Assembly: GCA_016703965.1 (NCBI GenBank)
Contig: JADJBB010000002.1
Coordinates: 62,001 to 126,000, forward strand
DNA: 64,000 nucleotides
Reading direction: 5' to 3'
From: Acidobacteriota bacterium
Lineage (GTDB): Bacteria > Acidobacteriota > Blastocatellia > Pyrinomonadales > Pyrinomonadaceae
The notes beneath the pieces are model-generated. The model searched no databases, was not told the DNA's origin, and was given only the letters and a program-made list of their open reading frames with translations. Of this stretch, positions 54,650 through 63,834 are shown piece by piece. Numbering within the stretch: position 1 is the first letter of the stretch; each line of letters begins with the position of its first letter. Made by a program: the position numbers and the translations under genes.

Positions 54650-54665
54650 TGGTATGAAAGTTGCT
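54650..54665 (+). promoter_or_regulatory. Sigma-54 promoter of the second TonB receptor
   Basis: TGGTAT-GAAAG-TTGCT has GG at 54651-54652 and GC at 54663-54664 with exactly 10 bases between. The -24 half differs from TGGCAC at two bases; the -12 half is perfect. Confidence 0.65.
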
Positions 54666-54894
54666 TCTTTTTCAATTTCGTATAACTACTTCCGTTAACA
54701 ATTTACTTTATTCCGACGGTACTCCTACGCAGAGTGGTCTGGATACTTCGGTCGAAGAAGAACGGCAATTTATTCTTCGGCGTTGAGGTATTCGTTTACA
54801 AGACAACGAGCGAGGGTAGTAGATCGGATTTCACAAGGGGGCAAAGCACTTATTTTTTGAGTGGATCCTGATTTTGATTTTTTGAGGAGGAAAA

Positions 54895-57800
54895 ATGAGA
54901 AAGTTTACCAAATTTTTGATAGTCGGCCTGGCGTTGCTCATGACCCAGATCGCTATCCACGCCCAGAGCACCGGCTCGATCGCCGGCTCGGTCACAGATC
55001 CTAATGGAGCTGTTGTCCCCGGAGCCACGGTCAAGGTCAAAGGTTCTGCGGGCCAGGAATTCTCTGCTGTCACAAATGACAACGGAGGTTACCGCATTCC
55101 GTCGGTCGCTAACGGTACTTATTCCGTAACGATCACCGCCACGGGATTTAAAACCCTTACGTTCTCAAGTGTAAAAGTTGACATCGGAACACCTGTTACG
55201 GTCGACGGAAAGCTTGAGATCGGAAGCGTCGGCGAGGTTGTTGAGATCTCGAGCGGCGGTGAAGTTCTGCAAACCCAGACGGCGTCGGTCGGCACGACGA
55301 TCCAGGGCCGGCAGATCACCGGAACCCCGATCGCATCACGCGATGCACTTGATCTCGTCGGACTTCTGCCGGGAACGGCAACCGTCGGACGCCCAAGACA
55401 AGCTTCGATCAACGGTCTGCCAAAAGGCGCGCTGACGATCACGATCGATGGAGTGGACGTTCAGGACAACCTGCTCCGCTCGTCGGATGGTTATTTCACT
55501 TACGTTCGTCCGCGTGTTGACGCTATCGAGGAAGTTTCGGTTTCGACCGCTAACCCCGGTGCTGAAAGCGGCGGCGACGGTGCGGTCCAGATCAAATTCG
55601 TGACCAAACGCGGTACGAATAACTATACGGGCGGTATGTTCTACCAGCATCGCAACGAATATCTCAATGCAAACTACTGGTACCTCAACCGCAACCCTGT
55701 AGGCCTCTATCCAGACGGCACGTCGACCCGTCAGAAGATCCGTCTTCACCAGTACGGAGCTAACGTCGGCGGCCCGATCCCATTCCTGGGCTTTGGCGAA
55801 GGCGTTGGGCCATTTGATTCGGGTAAGAACAAACGATTCTTCTTCATTAACTACGAGGAATTTCGTCAGCCGGAATCACAGTCGCGTACCCGCGTCGTTT
55901 TGACGCCCGCCGCACAGTCTGGCGTTTACAGCTACGTTACGGGCGGTGTTACCAACACTGTGAATGTGTTTAACGTCGCAGCTGCCAATGGCCAGCTTGC
56001 TACACCGGACCCGACTGTTGCAGCTGTTTATGCTCGTATTCGCTCTTCTCTCAGCAATGGCGGTTCGTTGTCACCGGTTGTTGCCAACCTTCCAAACGTC
56101 CAGAATTTCCTCTTCACCCCGACGAGCAGCCAGATCCGTAAGTTTCTTGCACTTCGCTTCGATTTCAATATCACGAAAAATCACAGTTTTGAAGCAACGT
56201 TGAACAGGCAGAAATTCGACGGAACCAAGGACTTCCTCAACAGTGTTGAAGAGAGATTCCCAGGATTCCCGTTCTACACGCAGAGATCAGATCGCAACTC
56301 GAATTCATTCGCAGTTCGCTCGACTCTCTCGAAGAGCATCGTTAACGAAGCTCGCTATGCTGTTTCGTACGGTTTGTCGAATTTCTTCCCGGGATCGTCG
56401 ATCGCGGATTTCAATTACATGGGCGGCCGCAGCCTGGGCGTCAGTGTCCTTGGTGCGACGTCGCCGGTCAACCTCAACTCAAACAGCGAACGCGCGACAC
56501 CTGTCTACGATCTGACGGATTCGGTTACCTGGGTCAAAGGTTCGCACTCGATAAACTTTGGCGGACAATACAAACGCATCGAATCGAATGGTTCGGCGAA
56601 TAACCTGCTGGCACCTACAGTTGGTTTCGGCCTTGATTCTACTGCTGGTTCAGCTGACTCGGTTGCGTACAACATGTTCAATGCGACGACCATGCCTGGT
56701 GCCACCGCAACCCAGATCGGAGATGCGAGAAACCTCTATGCTGTGCTCGTTGGTCGGGTTCTTTCATATGGAACGACCGCCTATCTCGGAGCTGATGGCC
56801 GATACGCGGAGCGTGGATCACTTTCAAGAATTGCGGAACAAAAGAGCTATGGCCTTTTTGTCCAGGATAGCTGGCGTGCCAAGTCGAATCTGACCATCAA
56901 CTATGGTATTCGCTGGCAGCCGCAGACAGCCTTTGTTGCGTTAAGCAAGGGCAATTATACGGCCCTTGAGAACTTTGGCCAGATCTATGGCCTGTCGGGC
57001 GTCGGCAACATCTTCAAGCCCGGTGCAACAGGCGGACAGGCTCCGCGTGTTGTCGAGGTTCCTGTCGGAGAAAAGGTATATCCTGACGATATGAACAACC
57101 TGGCACCAACTATCGGTGTCGTTTGGAGCCCGAACTTTGGCGATAAAGGATTTTTGCACGCCATCTTTGGCGGTCAGGGGCAGAGCGTTTTCCGCGGTGG
57201 ATACTCGATCTCGTATGTTCGTGAAGGCACAAACCTTCTCGAGAGCATTAATGGATCGAATCCGGGTGGATCGCTTCCTCTTTCGCGCAACCTTCAAACA
57301 AATTTGCCTGGAACGACAACCCCGAGTTTTATTGCGGGCACCAACTTGCGTGACCTCAACAATCCTAATTTTGCGCCGCTTCCGGGCATCGTAGGAACGG
57401 CTCCGGCTTTTCCGATCGCTCTAGGAACTTCAAACTCGGCGAATGCCTTCGATCCGAATATCAAGACGGGGGCTGTAAGTTCGTTCAGCTTTGGCTATCA
57501 GCGCGAGATCGACCGCAACACGGTGGTCGAGGTTCGTTATGTCGGAAACCGCGGCACAAACCTGCAGCGTCAGTGGAACATCAACGAATTCAACACCATC
57601 GAAAACGGCTTTGCTGCCGAGTTCGCACTCGCCCAGCAGAATCTGTATGCAAATATCGCAGCCGGCCGTGGTTCGAGCTTTGCATACTTCGGAGCCGGAA
57701 CGGGCACAAATCCGCTGCCGATCATGGTCTCGTATTTCAACCCGACCGCTACCAATAACCCTAACATTGCTCAGGGAACCGCAGGTTCGGGCTACACGGC

Positions 57801-58881
57801 TGCGAACTTTGCCAACTCAACGCTGGTCACAGCCCTTTCAAACCGTGCTCCGAATATCAATGCATTTTCGGGAACGAGTTTTGAAAATAGTGCCGCCAGA
57901 CGTGCGAATGCTGTCGCCAACGGGCGTCCGGCGAATTTCTTCTACGTAAACTCGTCCGTACTGACCGGTGGTGCGTTCATCGTCGGCAACAACAGCAACA
58001 CCTGGTATGACTCAGGCGTTATCGAAGTCCGCCGTCGTCTGTCGGCTGGCCTTCGTCTTTCGGCCAACTACGTGTTTTCGAAGGCTCAGGCCGATTCGTA
58101 CGCATCGAGCAGCGTCGCTTTTGCAGGCTTCACGCAGCGTCCGGACGGACTCGATCTCGCGAAAAGCGTTCAGGCATTTGACCTCAGGCATCAGTTCAAA
58201 CTCGACGCAACCTACGACCTGCCGTTCGGAAAGGGCCGTAAGTTCCTGTCGCAGTCGAACTGGGCTGTAGATGCCATTTTCGGCGGATGGTCGATCACTC
58301 CGACGCTCCGCTGGCAGAGCGGTTCGCCATTCTCGCTGGGCAACGTTCAGCTCGTTGGTATGACCGTCAAGGATCTGCAGAAAATGATCAAGGTTCGTAA
58401 GGAAGCCGATCTGGTTTATTATCTGCCGGCCGATATCATCCTGAACACGCAGAAGGCATTTGATATCAACGTTGCGAATACGACAACCAACAACGGCTAC
58501 GGAACCACCTACGGAACCGGAGGCCCGACTGGTAAGTACATCGCCCCGGCTGGAACCGGTAATTGCATTTCGCGTTACGCTGGAACATGTGGTTTCAACA
58601 ACCTGATCGTTTATGGTCCGGGCTTCTTCAAGCTGGATGCAAGCATTCAGAAGAAGGTAAGCTTCGGTGAACGCCGAACGCTTTCGATCGGTGCAACGTT
58701 CCTCGATGCACTCAATCATCCAAACTTCCGGGTTGGCGGTTGGACAGCTGACACAGTCGGCGTCGGCGTCGGCGGTGCTACCTTTGGCCAGCTTGGTAAC
58801 GGTTCTGCTTATCAGGACACCTCAACAACGAACGATCCAGGCGGCCGCCTGATCGATCTGATCCTGAGATTTAACTGGTAA
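54895..58881 (+). CDS. Oar-like TonB-dependent receptor, second copy
   Basis: The 1328-residue product has the same architecture as the 49526 gene: signal peptide (ending AIHAQ), carboxypeptidase-regulatory domain at about 28-110 (GSIAGSVTDPNGAVVPGATVKVKG...GGYRIPSVANGTYSVTITATGFKT), plug, and a long barrel ending DLILRFNW. The two receptors are clearly related but diverged, and an unrelated LolA-like gene lies between them. GAGGAGG 6 bases before the ATG is a strong ribosome site. A sigma-54 promoter lies 230 bp upstream. The substrate is unknown; the barrel contains several long Asn/Ala-rich extracellular loops. Confidence 0.93.
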   Translation: MRKFTKFLIVGLALLMTQIAIHAQSTGSIAGSVTDPNGAVVPGATVKVKGSAGQEFSAVTNDNGGYRIPSVANGTYSVTITATGFKTLTFSSVKVDIGTPVTVDGKLEIGSVGEVVEISSGGEVLQTQTASVGTTIQGRQITGTPIASRDALDLVGLLPGTATVGRPRQASINGLPKGALTITIDGVDVQDNLLRSSDGYFTYVRPRVDAIEEVSVSTANPGAESGGDGAVQIKFVTKRGTNNYTGGMFYQHRNEYLNANYWYLNRNPVGLYPDGTSTRQKIRLHQYGANVGGPIPFLGFGEGVGPFDSGKNKRFFFINYEEFRQPESQSRTRVVLTPAAQSGVYSYVTGGVTNTVNVFNVAAANGQLATPDPTVAAVYARIRSSLSNGGSLSPVVANLPNVQNFLFTPTSSQIRKFLALRFDFNITKNHSFEATLNRQKFDGTKDFLNSVEERFPGFPFYTQRSDRNSNSFAVRSTLSKSIVNEARYAVSYGLSNFFPGSSIADFNYMGGRSLGVSVLGATSPVNLNSNSERATPVYDLTDSVTWVKGSHSINFGGQYKRIESNGSANNLLAPTVGFGLDSTAGSADSVAYNMFNATTMPGATATQIGDARNLYAVLVGRVLSYGTTAYLGADGRYAERGSLSRIAEQKSYGLFVQDSWRAKSNLTINYGIRWQPQTAFVALSKGNYTALENFGQIYGLSGVGNIFKPGATGGQAPRVVEVPVGEKVYPDDMNNLAPTIGVVWSPNFGDKGFLHAIFGGQGQSVFRGGYSISYVREGTNLLESINGSNPGGSLPLSRNLQTNLPGTTTPSFIAGTNLRDLNNPNFAPLPGIVGTAPAFPIALGTSNSANAFDPNIKTGAVSSFSFGYQREIDRNTVVEVRYVGNRGTNLQRQWNINEFNTIENGFAAEFALAQQNLYANIAAGRGSSFAYFGAGTGTNPLPIMVSYFNPTATNNPNIAQGTAGSGYTAANFANSTLVTALSNRAPNINAFSGTSFENSAARRANAVANGRPANFFYVNSSVLTGGAFIVGNNSNTWYDSGVIEVRRRLSAGLRLSANYVFSKAQADSYASSSVAFAGFTQRPDGLDLAKSVQAFDLRHQFKLDATYDLPFGKGRKFLSQSNWAVDAIFGGWSITPTLRWQSGSPFSLGNVQLVGMTVKDLQKMIKVRKEADLVYYLPADIILNTQKAFDINVANTTTNNGYGTTYGTGGPTGKYIAPAGTGNCISRYAGTCGFNNLIVYGPGFFKLDASIQKKVSFGERRTLSIGATFLDALNHPNFRVGGWTADTVGVGVGGATFGQLGNGSAYQDTSTTNDPGGRLIDLILRFNW

Positions 58882-58895
58882 TCAGTCTGTTCTAA

Positions 58896-58939
58896 AAACC
58901 TCAGGCGTTGCCGGCAAAATGGCAACGCCTGTTTTTGTT
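58896..58939 (+). terminator. Rho-independent terminator of the second TonB receptor gene
   Basis: CAGGCGTTGCC/GGCAACGCCTG (58902-58912, 58921-58931) is a perfect 11-bp stem with an 8-nt loop, followed by TTTTTGTTT. It lies 20 bp after the stop codon. Confidence 0.9.
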
Positions 58940-58985
58940 TCAACGTCATATTATCTTTCAGTCTCGGTTGGAACGGAGCATCTTT

Positions 58986-60002
58986 ATGAACCAAATATTG
59001 GGGCGACTTATAATGTGCATTTCCTTTGTCTGGGTCCTTCAATCGCTGGCACTCGGTCAGATCCCATACAGCGGAACTCTCGCGGAGAACTCGAGGCTCG
59101 GCGGGGCGAATGTAATTGCCTGCACTGTTCACTGGCCGGACGGTTCCAAAGTTGATAGGCGAATAAACGTTAAGGTTCGGCCCCAGACAGGCGGCGATTT
59201 CCTTCTGTCGACGGACGTTAGCGGACAGTTTGTTATTATTAATCTTCCAGAAGGTATCTATCACATCATTATTGACCGCGAAGATGCGTTTGAACCTGTC
59301 GATCAAGCCGTAGAGCTTGTCACGGACGGCGATAGGCTGAAGCCGGTTTATTCGGTATCCATTCGATTGGTGGAAAAAAGGAAGCCAGAGCCCAAACCTT
59401 CGATCGTTAAGGTTGACAGTATCGGCGTTCCAGATCGGGCGAGAGGTTTTTATTTGAAAGCACTCGATCTCGCAAAAGCCGCGGATCATACCGGAGCGGT
59501 TCAGCAGTTGAAGCTCGCGGTGGCTGAGTATCCAAAGTTTCTCGAGGCATATAACGAGATGGGGGTTCAGTACCAAAAGCTGAACGACCTGCAGAATGCT
59601 GAACTATCGCTGAGATCAGCTCTCGCTATCAAGCCGGATGCCTTCGAGCCGATGCTCAACCGCGGGATCGTGTTGTTTCGGATGAATAAGCATAAAGAAG
59701 CCGAAACATCTTTGCGTGACACTATCAAATTGAAGGATCAGTCGGCTATCGGGCATTTTTATCTTGGCCGTACACTTGCAAAACTCAGCAGCTATGATGA
59801 GGCAGAAAAGGAGTTGAATTTGGCCATCTCGATTGGCGGTTCTGAGATGAACGAAGCTCACAGGATGCTTGCTATGATGTACATCGACAAAGATGACCGT
59901 CCAAAGGCGGTTTCTGCGCTCGAAACGTATTTGAAGCTTGTTCCCACAGCCCCTGACGCCGATAAGCTTCGCGAGGCGATCAAGCAGTTGAAAGGGCAGT
60001 GA
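58986..60002 (+). CDS. Exported TPR protein
   Basis: The product of about 338 residues has a signal peptide (ending LALGQ). A short Ig/carboxypeptidase-like segment follows (TDVSGQFVIINLPEGIYHIII at about 75-100), then a Pro/Lys linker and a tetratricopeptide solenoid: A-x-x-H-x-G-A-x-x-x-L repeats from about residue 155 to 330 (HTGAVQQLKLAVAEYPKFLEAYNEMG, NAELSLRSALAIKPDAFEPMLNRG, EAETSLRDTIKLKDQSAIGHFYLG, EAEKELNLAISIG). TPR proteins are scaffolds for protein complexes. I chose ATG 58986 over an upstream in-frame ATG at 58908, which overlaps the terminator and has no signal peptide. It may serve the TonB receptor upstream. Confidence 0.85.
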   Translation: MNQILGRLIMCISFVWVLQSLALGQIPYSGTLAENSRLGGANVIACTVHWPDGSKVDRRINVKVRPQTGGDFLLSTDVSGQFVIINLPEGIYHIIIDREDAFEPVDQAVELVTDGDRLKPVYSVSIRLVEKRKPEPKPSIVKVDSIGVPDRARGFYLKALDLAKAADHTGAVQQLKLAVAEYPKFLEAYNEMGVQYQKLNDLQNAELSLRSALAIKPDAFEPMLNRGIVLFRMNKHKEAETSLRDTIKLKDQSAIGHFYLGRTLAKLSSYDEAEKELNLAISIGGSEMNEAHRMLAMMYIDKDDRPKAVSALETYLKLVPTAPDADKLREAIKQLKGQ

Positions 60003-60007
60003 TGGGT

Positions 60008-60056
60008 TTGGTCTTAGGTTTTTGGTCTTAGGTCTGGTCTTAGGTCTGGTCTTAGG
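60008..60056. repeat. Short tandem repeat of TGGTCTTAGGT units
   Basis: Four copies of a TGGTCTTAGG-containing unit (about 12 bp: GGTCTTAGGTCT) follow the TPR stop codon, the first separated by a short T run. Purpose unknown; it could be a slippage-prone minisatellite. Confidence 0.6.
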
Positions 60057-60123
60057 AAAGTGAGCCATCTTACTTCTCCCTTCTACACAGTTACCGTTAA
60101 CGCTATAATGTCCTTAGCAAAGA

Positions 60124-61227
60124 ATGAGCGTTACCGGTGACCCACAATCGAATCTAGCCGTTGTACCGCTCGGGGCAGGTGATCTCATTGATCGCGCCGT
60201 TCGTTTCTACCGCAAATATTTCTGGACATTCATTCTCATAGCGTCGCCGCCGGTGATCGTTGGGACGATCGTTTCGGTTGGCTGGACGTTTGCCGGGCGG
60301 CAGATCTTCTCAATTGGAACTGATCGCTACTCAGCAGAGACGACCTTTTATTATATTTTTCTCTGGTTCGGGAGCGTTGTCATCTGGCTAACGGAGACGA
60401 TAGCCACGCTCGTCGTGATGGGCGGAGCGTCACGAAATTTTGTCCGGCATTTGCTGTTCGGCGAGGCGATCACATTTCGAGAAACGTACCGCAATGCAGC
60501 GAGACGCCTCGGTGGGTTGATCTTTGCATCCTCGCTGATCTCGGTGCTCCTCGGCTCGGTCGGCCTGGCGATCTTCTATTTTGCCGCAATGGTACTACTG
60601 ATCCTGATCGGCCTTATCATTTGGGCGGTCGGGGCAGTTGTTCCGGTTGTCGGATTCATTCTTTCGGTTGCAGTTGGCCTGATCGTTGCCGGTGCCGCGA
60701 TCTGGCTCTTTTTCCTCGCTGCATCGCGGGTTGCGTACGTTCCCCAGGTGATGCTGGTTGAGGGACAGGGCGTTTTTGCGGCGATCGGCCGCAGTGCGAG
60801 CCTCGCCGGCGGCAGCGTAAAACGCCTGGCGGCGTTATTCATTTTTTCGACCGTCGCTGCATATTCAGCGCTCGCGATCCTTTACGTTCCATTGGCGTGG
60901 TATGCGTCGGCAAATGGCGTGAATCTGATGAGCTTCGATGCCGACATTATCCCGGCCTGGTATGAGGTCGCGTACAATCTGATCTGGCAGATCAGTTTTA
61001 TTTTGCTGTCACCGGTTTGGATGGTCGGACTTTGCCTGCTGTATGTGGACGAACGCGTCCGGGCGGAGGGCTATGATATCGAACTAATGGCCGCCTCACG
61101 CCTCGGTGACATACCGGCCGTCCCCGAAACATACATCAACCCGCTTCAGCCCGCTCTCGGGTTGGTGAATGCCGGATCGCTGCAAACGTCGTCGCAGAAA
61201 GCATCGATCACGACGCTCGATCTATAG
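60124..61227 (+). CDS. Multi-spanning membrane protein (GPDPase-membrane-domain-like)
   Basis: The 367-residue product has a cytoplasmic N-terminus with GAGDLIDRAVRFYRKYFWTFILIASPPVIVG, typical of the glycerophosphodiester phosphodiesterase membrane-domain group, then about six hydrophobic segments (about residues 38-60, 78-100, 135-160, 165-195, 235-255, 285-310) and a short hydrophilic tail. No catalytic motif is seen. It starts the run leading to DUF4129 and DUF4350; such genes in many bacteria lie near MoxR ATPase/DUF58 genes, and may help fold or assemble envelope proteins. That context is inferred. Confidence 0.72.
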   Translation: MSVTGDPQSNLAVVPLGAGDLIDRAVRFYRKYFWTFILIASPPVIVGTIVSVGWTFAGRQIFSIGTDRYSAETTFYYIFLWFGSVVIWLTETIATLVVMGGASRNFVRHLLFGEAITFRETYRNAARRLGGLIFASSLISVLLGSVGLAIFYFAAMVLLILIGLIIWAVGAVVPVVGFILSVAVGLIVAGAAIWLFFLAASRVAYVPQVMLVEGQGVFAAIGRSASLAGGSVKRLAALFIFSTVAAYSALAILYVPLAWYASANGVNLMSFDADIIPAWYEVAYNLIWQISFILLSPVWMVGLCLLYVDERVRAEGYDIELMAASRLGDIPAVPETYINPLQPALGLVNAGSLQTSSQKASITTLDL

Positions 61228-61258
61228 GAGAGAATTAGAACACGCGCTGAGTTGGAAC

Positions 61259-62353
61259 ATGTCTTTTTCAGTCACCACCACAATATTAAGGTCCTGCTTT
61301 GCCGCATCGCGTCCCGGCTTCATTGCGATGGGCCTTTTTTTCTTGTTCCTTTTTGGGGCCGCATCTGTCTTTGCCGTTTCGCCTGCTGATTACAAACAGC
61401 GGATCGAATCTGCCCGGTTCGGCGTCGAGCAGATGCTGCAGGGGCTTGATTCGGCGGGGGCTAGAGATCAGGAGAGGATCATTTCGGAGATAAGATCGGA
61501 GGTTCCTGTTTCCGAAAAGATCGAGTGGCCCGGTGGGAGCGTTGAGACCCAAAATGGATGGCTTGTCGCCAGGTTAAAGGATCTCACCGATGCGCCTGAC
61601 GAAAAAGTCCGGCGGGAGATCCTCGTCGAGATCAGCGAAAGGCTCCTCGCCATCTCAGAATCTGCTGGCGAACTCGACAAAACGGTTAGCGGCGAACTTA
61701 CAAAGGACCAGAACAAACAGAAGCTTGCAGAGATACTCGGCCGCCAGGAGTACCAGAAGCCTGAGGCAAAAGAAGAAAGCCTTTTTCAGAAATGGTGGCG
61801 TGAATTTACGGAATGGCTGGCGAAAATGTTCCCGCGTCCGAATATCGAGCCGGGAAAGCCGTCGGGATTCGAGTCGTTCCAGTTCGGGCTTCAGATACTG
61901 ATCTTCGTCATAGTCGCGGCGCTCGTGGTGTTTCTTCTATATAGATTTTGGCCGTTTCTCAGCGGCAGGTCCAGAAAGCGAGCGAAAGGAAAAAAAGAAG
62001 ATCGTGTCATCCTCGGCGAGCGGATCGCGGCGGACGAATCTGCCGCGGGTCTCTTTTCCGAGGCAGAACAACTGGCACGCGAAGGGAATTTGCGGTCAGC
62101 GATCCGCAAAGGCTACATTGCAGCTTTGTGCGATCTCAGTGACCGCAAGATCGTTCGCCTCGCCCGTCATAAGACGAATCGTGATTACCTTCGCGACGTG
62201 CGCAAGAATGAGACGCTTTTTGAGAATATGCGGGGCCTGACCTCAAATTTTGAGAATAACTGGTACGGCCTGAGGACGGCCGAGCAGGCAGACTGGGATG
62301 ATTTTCGCGAGCGGTATTTGAGAACCATAGCGGATATGCAGCGTCAGAAATGA
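61259..62353 (+). CDS. DUF4129-domain membrane protein
   Basis: The product of about 364 residues has a hydrophobic N-terminal signal or anchor (about 20-42), an extracytoplasmic helical region to about 205, one membrane segment (about 212-235, LQILIFVIVAALVVFLLYRF), a basic stretch and the cytoplasmic DUF4129 domain: LFSEAEQLAREGNLRSAIRKGYIAALCDLSDRKIVRLARHKTNRDYLRDVR with the T-N-x-x-Y motif and a C-terminal W-Y-G-L-R-x-A-x-x-x-D-W-x-x-F. Function unknown. The start at ATG 61259 is the most plausible, but lacks a clear ribosome site. The stop overlaps the DUF4350 start by 4 bp. Confidence 0.85.
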   Translation: MSFSVTTTILRSCFAASRPGFIAMGLFFLFLFGAASVFAVSPADYKQRIESARFGVEQMLQGLDSAGARDQERIISEIRSEVPVSEKIEWPGGSVETQNGWLVARLKDLTDAPDEKVRREILVEISERLLAISESAGELDKTVSGELTKDQNKQKLAEILGRQEYQKPEAKEESLFQKWWREFTEWLAKMFPRPNIEPGKPSGFESFQFGLQILIFVIVAALVVFLLYRFWPFLSGRSRKRAKGKKEDRVILGERIAADESAAGLFSEAEQLAREGNLRSAIRKGYIAALCDLSDRKIVRLARHKTNRDYLRDVRKNETLFENMRGLTSNFENNWYGLRTAEQADWDDFRERYLRTIADMQRQK

Positions 62354-63831
62354 AGCAGAAACCCTTCATATTTGTTTTTCTTATTTTGATGGCCGCCGTC
62401 CTGGTCGGCCTCAATGCAGCGTCGTACACGCAGAAGGAAAAGACTGCGGACAGCGAATCCAATCCGAATCGCTCCTCTTTCAACACGGGTTCGACGGGAA
62501 CCCAGGCATTCTACTCGCTGCTTTTGGAAACCGGGCGTAAGGTCGTTCGCTGGCAGGAACCGCCCGCCGCACTTCTAACGGCAAAGAAGAACGCTCCGTC
62601 CGTCTTTGTGGTAACCGGTGCTGTACGTCGCGGGTTCACCGATCCCGAGGTTGAGGATCTGCTTCGATGGGTTTCGAATGGCGGACGCCTTGTGCTGATC
62701 GATCGTGACCCGCCGGCAGAACTGCTCAAGACGACCGCGAACTGGAGGGTCAGCTTAAAGGGAAATGAGGGGGCCGAGATCTTCACGGTCGATGTTACGG
62801 ATCAAAAGCAAATGATCGGTGATGCTGCGGCGATAAAGCCCGTACAACCAACCGTTTACACGCAGGGCGTTAACGCCGTTCAGCCGTCGCGGTTTGCGTC
62901 GGAGATCCAATTTGAACGCTTTGTGGACAGCCATTCGCCGACGAAGCCGACCCCGGCGAGCGAAACAGAAACCCTGTCGCCGCCTCCGAGATCGGTAAAG
63001 CAAGAGCCTTCACCCGGCGGATCGCGTTATGACGATGCACCTCCGACGTCATCGTCGAACCCGGAGCGGGAATATCAAATTCGACGGTCGATACCCGATC
63101 AAATGCCGCCATACTCTGGCGATACGGTCGAGTCGCCAAGCCAGCTTGCTCCGGTAGTTCATTTTGCGAAGGATGAGAAGAATCTCGTGGTTGATATGCC
63201 TTTTGGGGAAGGCAGGATCGTATTGGTAAGTGATCCTTACATTGTCTCCAATGCAGGCATTTCGCTGGTCGATAACGCTCAGCTCGCGATAAATATAGTC
63301 GCGGCCGGGGATAGCGTGATCGCTTTCGATGAATATCATCAAGGCTACGGAAGCGACAGCAATCGATTTCTTCAGTTTTTTGCCGGGACTCCGGTTGTCG
63401 CGATCTTTTTTCAAGCGGTCCTACTGATCGGGCTTGTCTTTATTTCACAGAGCCGGAGGTTCGCTCGACCGGTTCCGGAGTCCGAGCCGGATCGGCTTTC
63501 GAAACTCGAATATGTCGCCGCAATGGCTGAACTGCAGCAGAGGACAAAGGCGTTCGATCTGGCGATCGAGAATATCTATAGCGAATTTCGCCGCCGCGTT
63601 ACCCGACTTCTTGGCCTCGATAATTTCAAGATCAAGAGCAATGAAATAGCGAAGGCGATAACCGAACGGGCCGGATTGGACGTTTCTGCAACGGCGGCGA
63701 CGCTGCATGAATGTGAAGAGATAATCCGCGGTGGCCCAACCAACAAAAGGCAGGTCGTTCGTCTGGTTAGCGAGTTGCGAACGATAGAGCAAAAACTCGG
63801 CCTGGTTCGAAGCGGGAGAGCAAGGATATAA
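62350..63831 (+). CDS. DUF4350-domain protein
   Basis: The 493-residue product has an N-terminal anchor (about residues 5-22) and a DUF4350 domain: SFNTGSTGTQAFYSLLLETGRKVVRWQEPP, FVVTGAVRRGFTDPEVEDLLRWVSNGGRLVLID, a long Pro/Ser/Glu-rich insertion (about 190-260), then GRIVLVSDPYIVSNAGISLVDNAQLAINIV and DEYHQGYGS. A second membrane segment (about 345-365) leads to a helical C-terminal domain. DUF4350 is related to GATase-like gliding proteins, without known activity. Its ATG overlaps the DUF4129 stop (ATGA), so translation is coupled. Confidence 0.85.
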   Translation: MKQKPFIFVFLILMAAVLVGLNAASYTQKEKTADSESNPNRSSFNTGSTGTQAFYSLLLETGRKVVRWQEPPAALLTAKKNAPSVFVVTGAVRRGFTDPEVEDLLRWVSNGGRLVLIDRDPPAELLKTTANWRVSLKGNEGAEIFTVDVTDQKQMIGDAAAIKPVQPTVYTQGVNAVQPSRFASEIQFERFVDSHSPTKPTPASETETLSPPPRSVKQEPSPGGSRYDDAPPTSSSNPEREYQIRRSIPDQMPPYSGDTVESPSQLAPVVHFAKDEKNLVVDMPFGEGRIVLVSDPYIVSNAGISLVDNAQLAINIVAAGDSVIAFDEYHQGYGSDSNRFLQFFAGTPVVAIFFQAVLLIGLVFISQSRRFARPVPESEPDRLSKLEYVAAMAELQQRTKAFDLAIENIYSEFRRRVTRLLGLDNFKIKSNEIAKAITERAGLDVSATAATLHECEEIIRGGPTNKRQVVRLVSELRTIEQKLGLVRSGRARI

Positions 63832-63834
63832 CTT

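Larger units (their letters stand above)
54268..54894. other. Long control region before the second TonB receptor
   Basis: No confident gene in 627 bp. The first 150 bp hold a 72-codon frame (54201-54419) that overlaps the LolA-like gene in another frame and has no family. A terminator follows at 54450-54486, then a palindrome and a sigma-54 promoter, then a leader of about 220 nt with AT-rich sequence and a strong GAGGAGG ribosome site before 54895. Confidence 0.55.
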
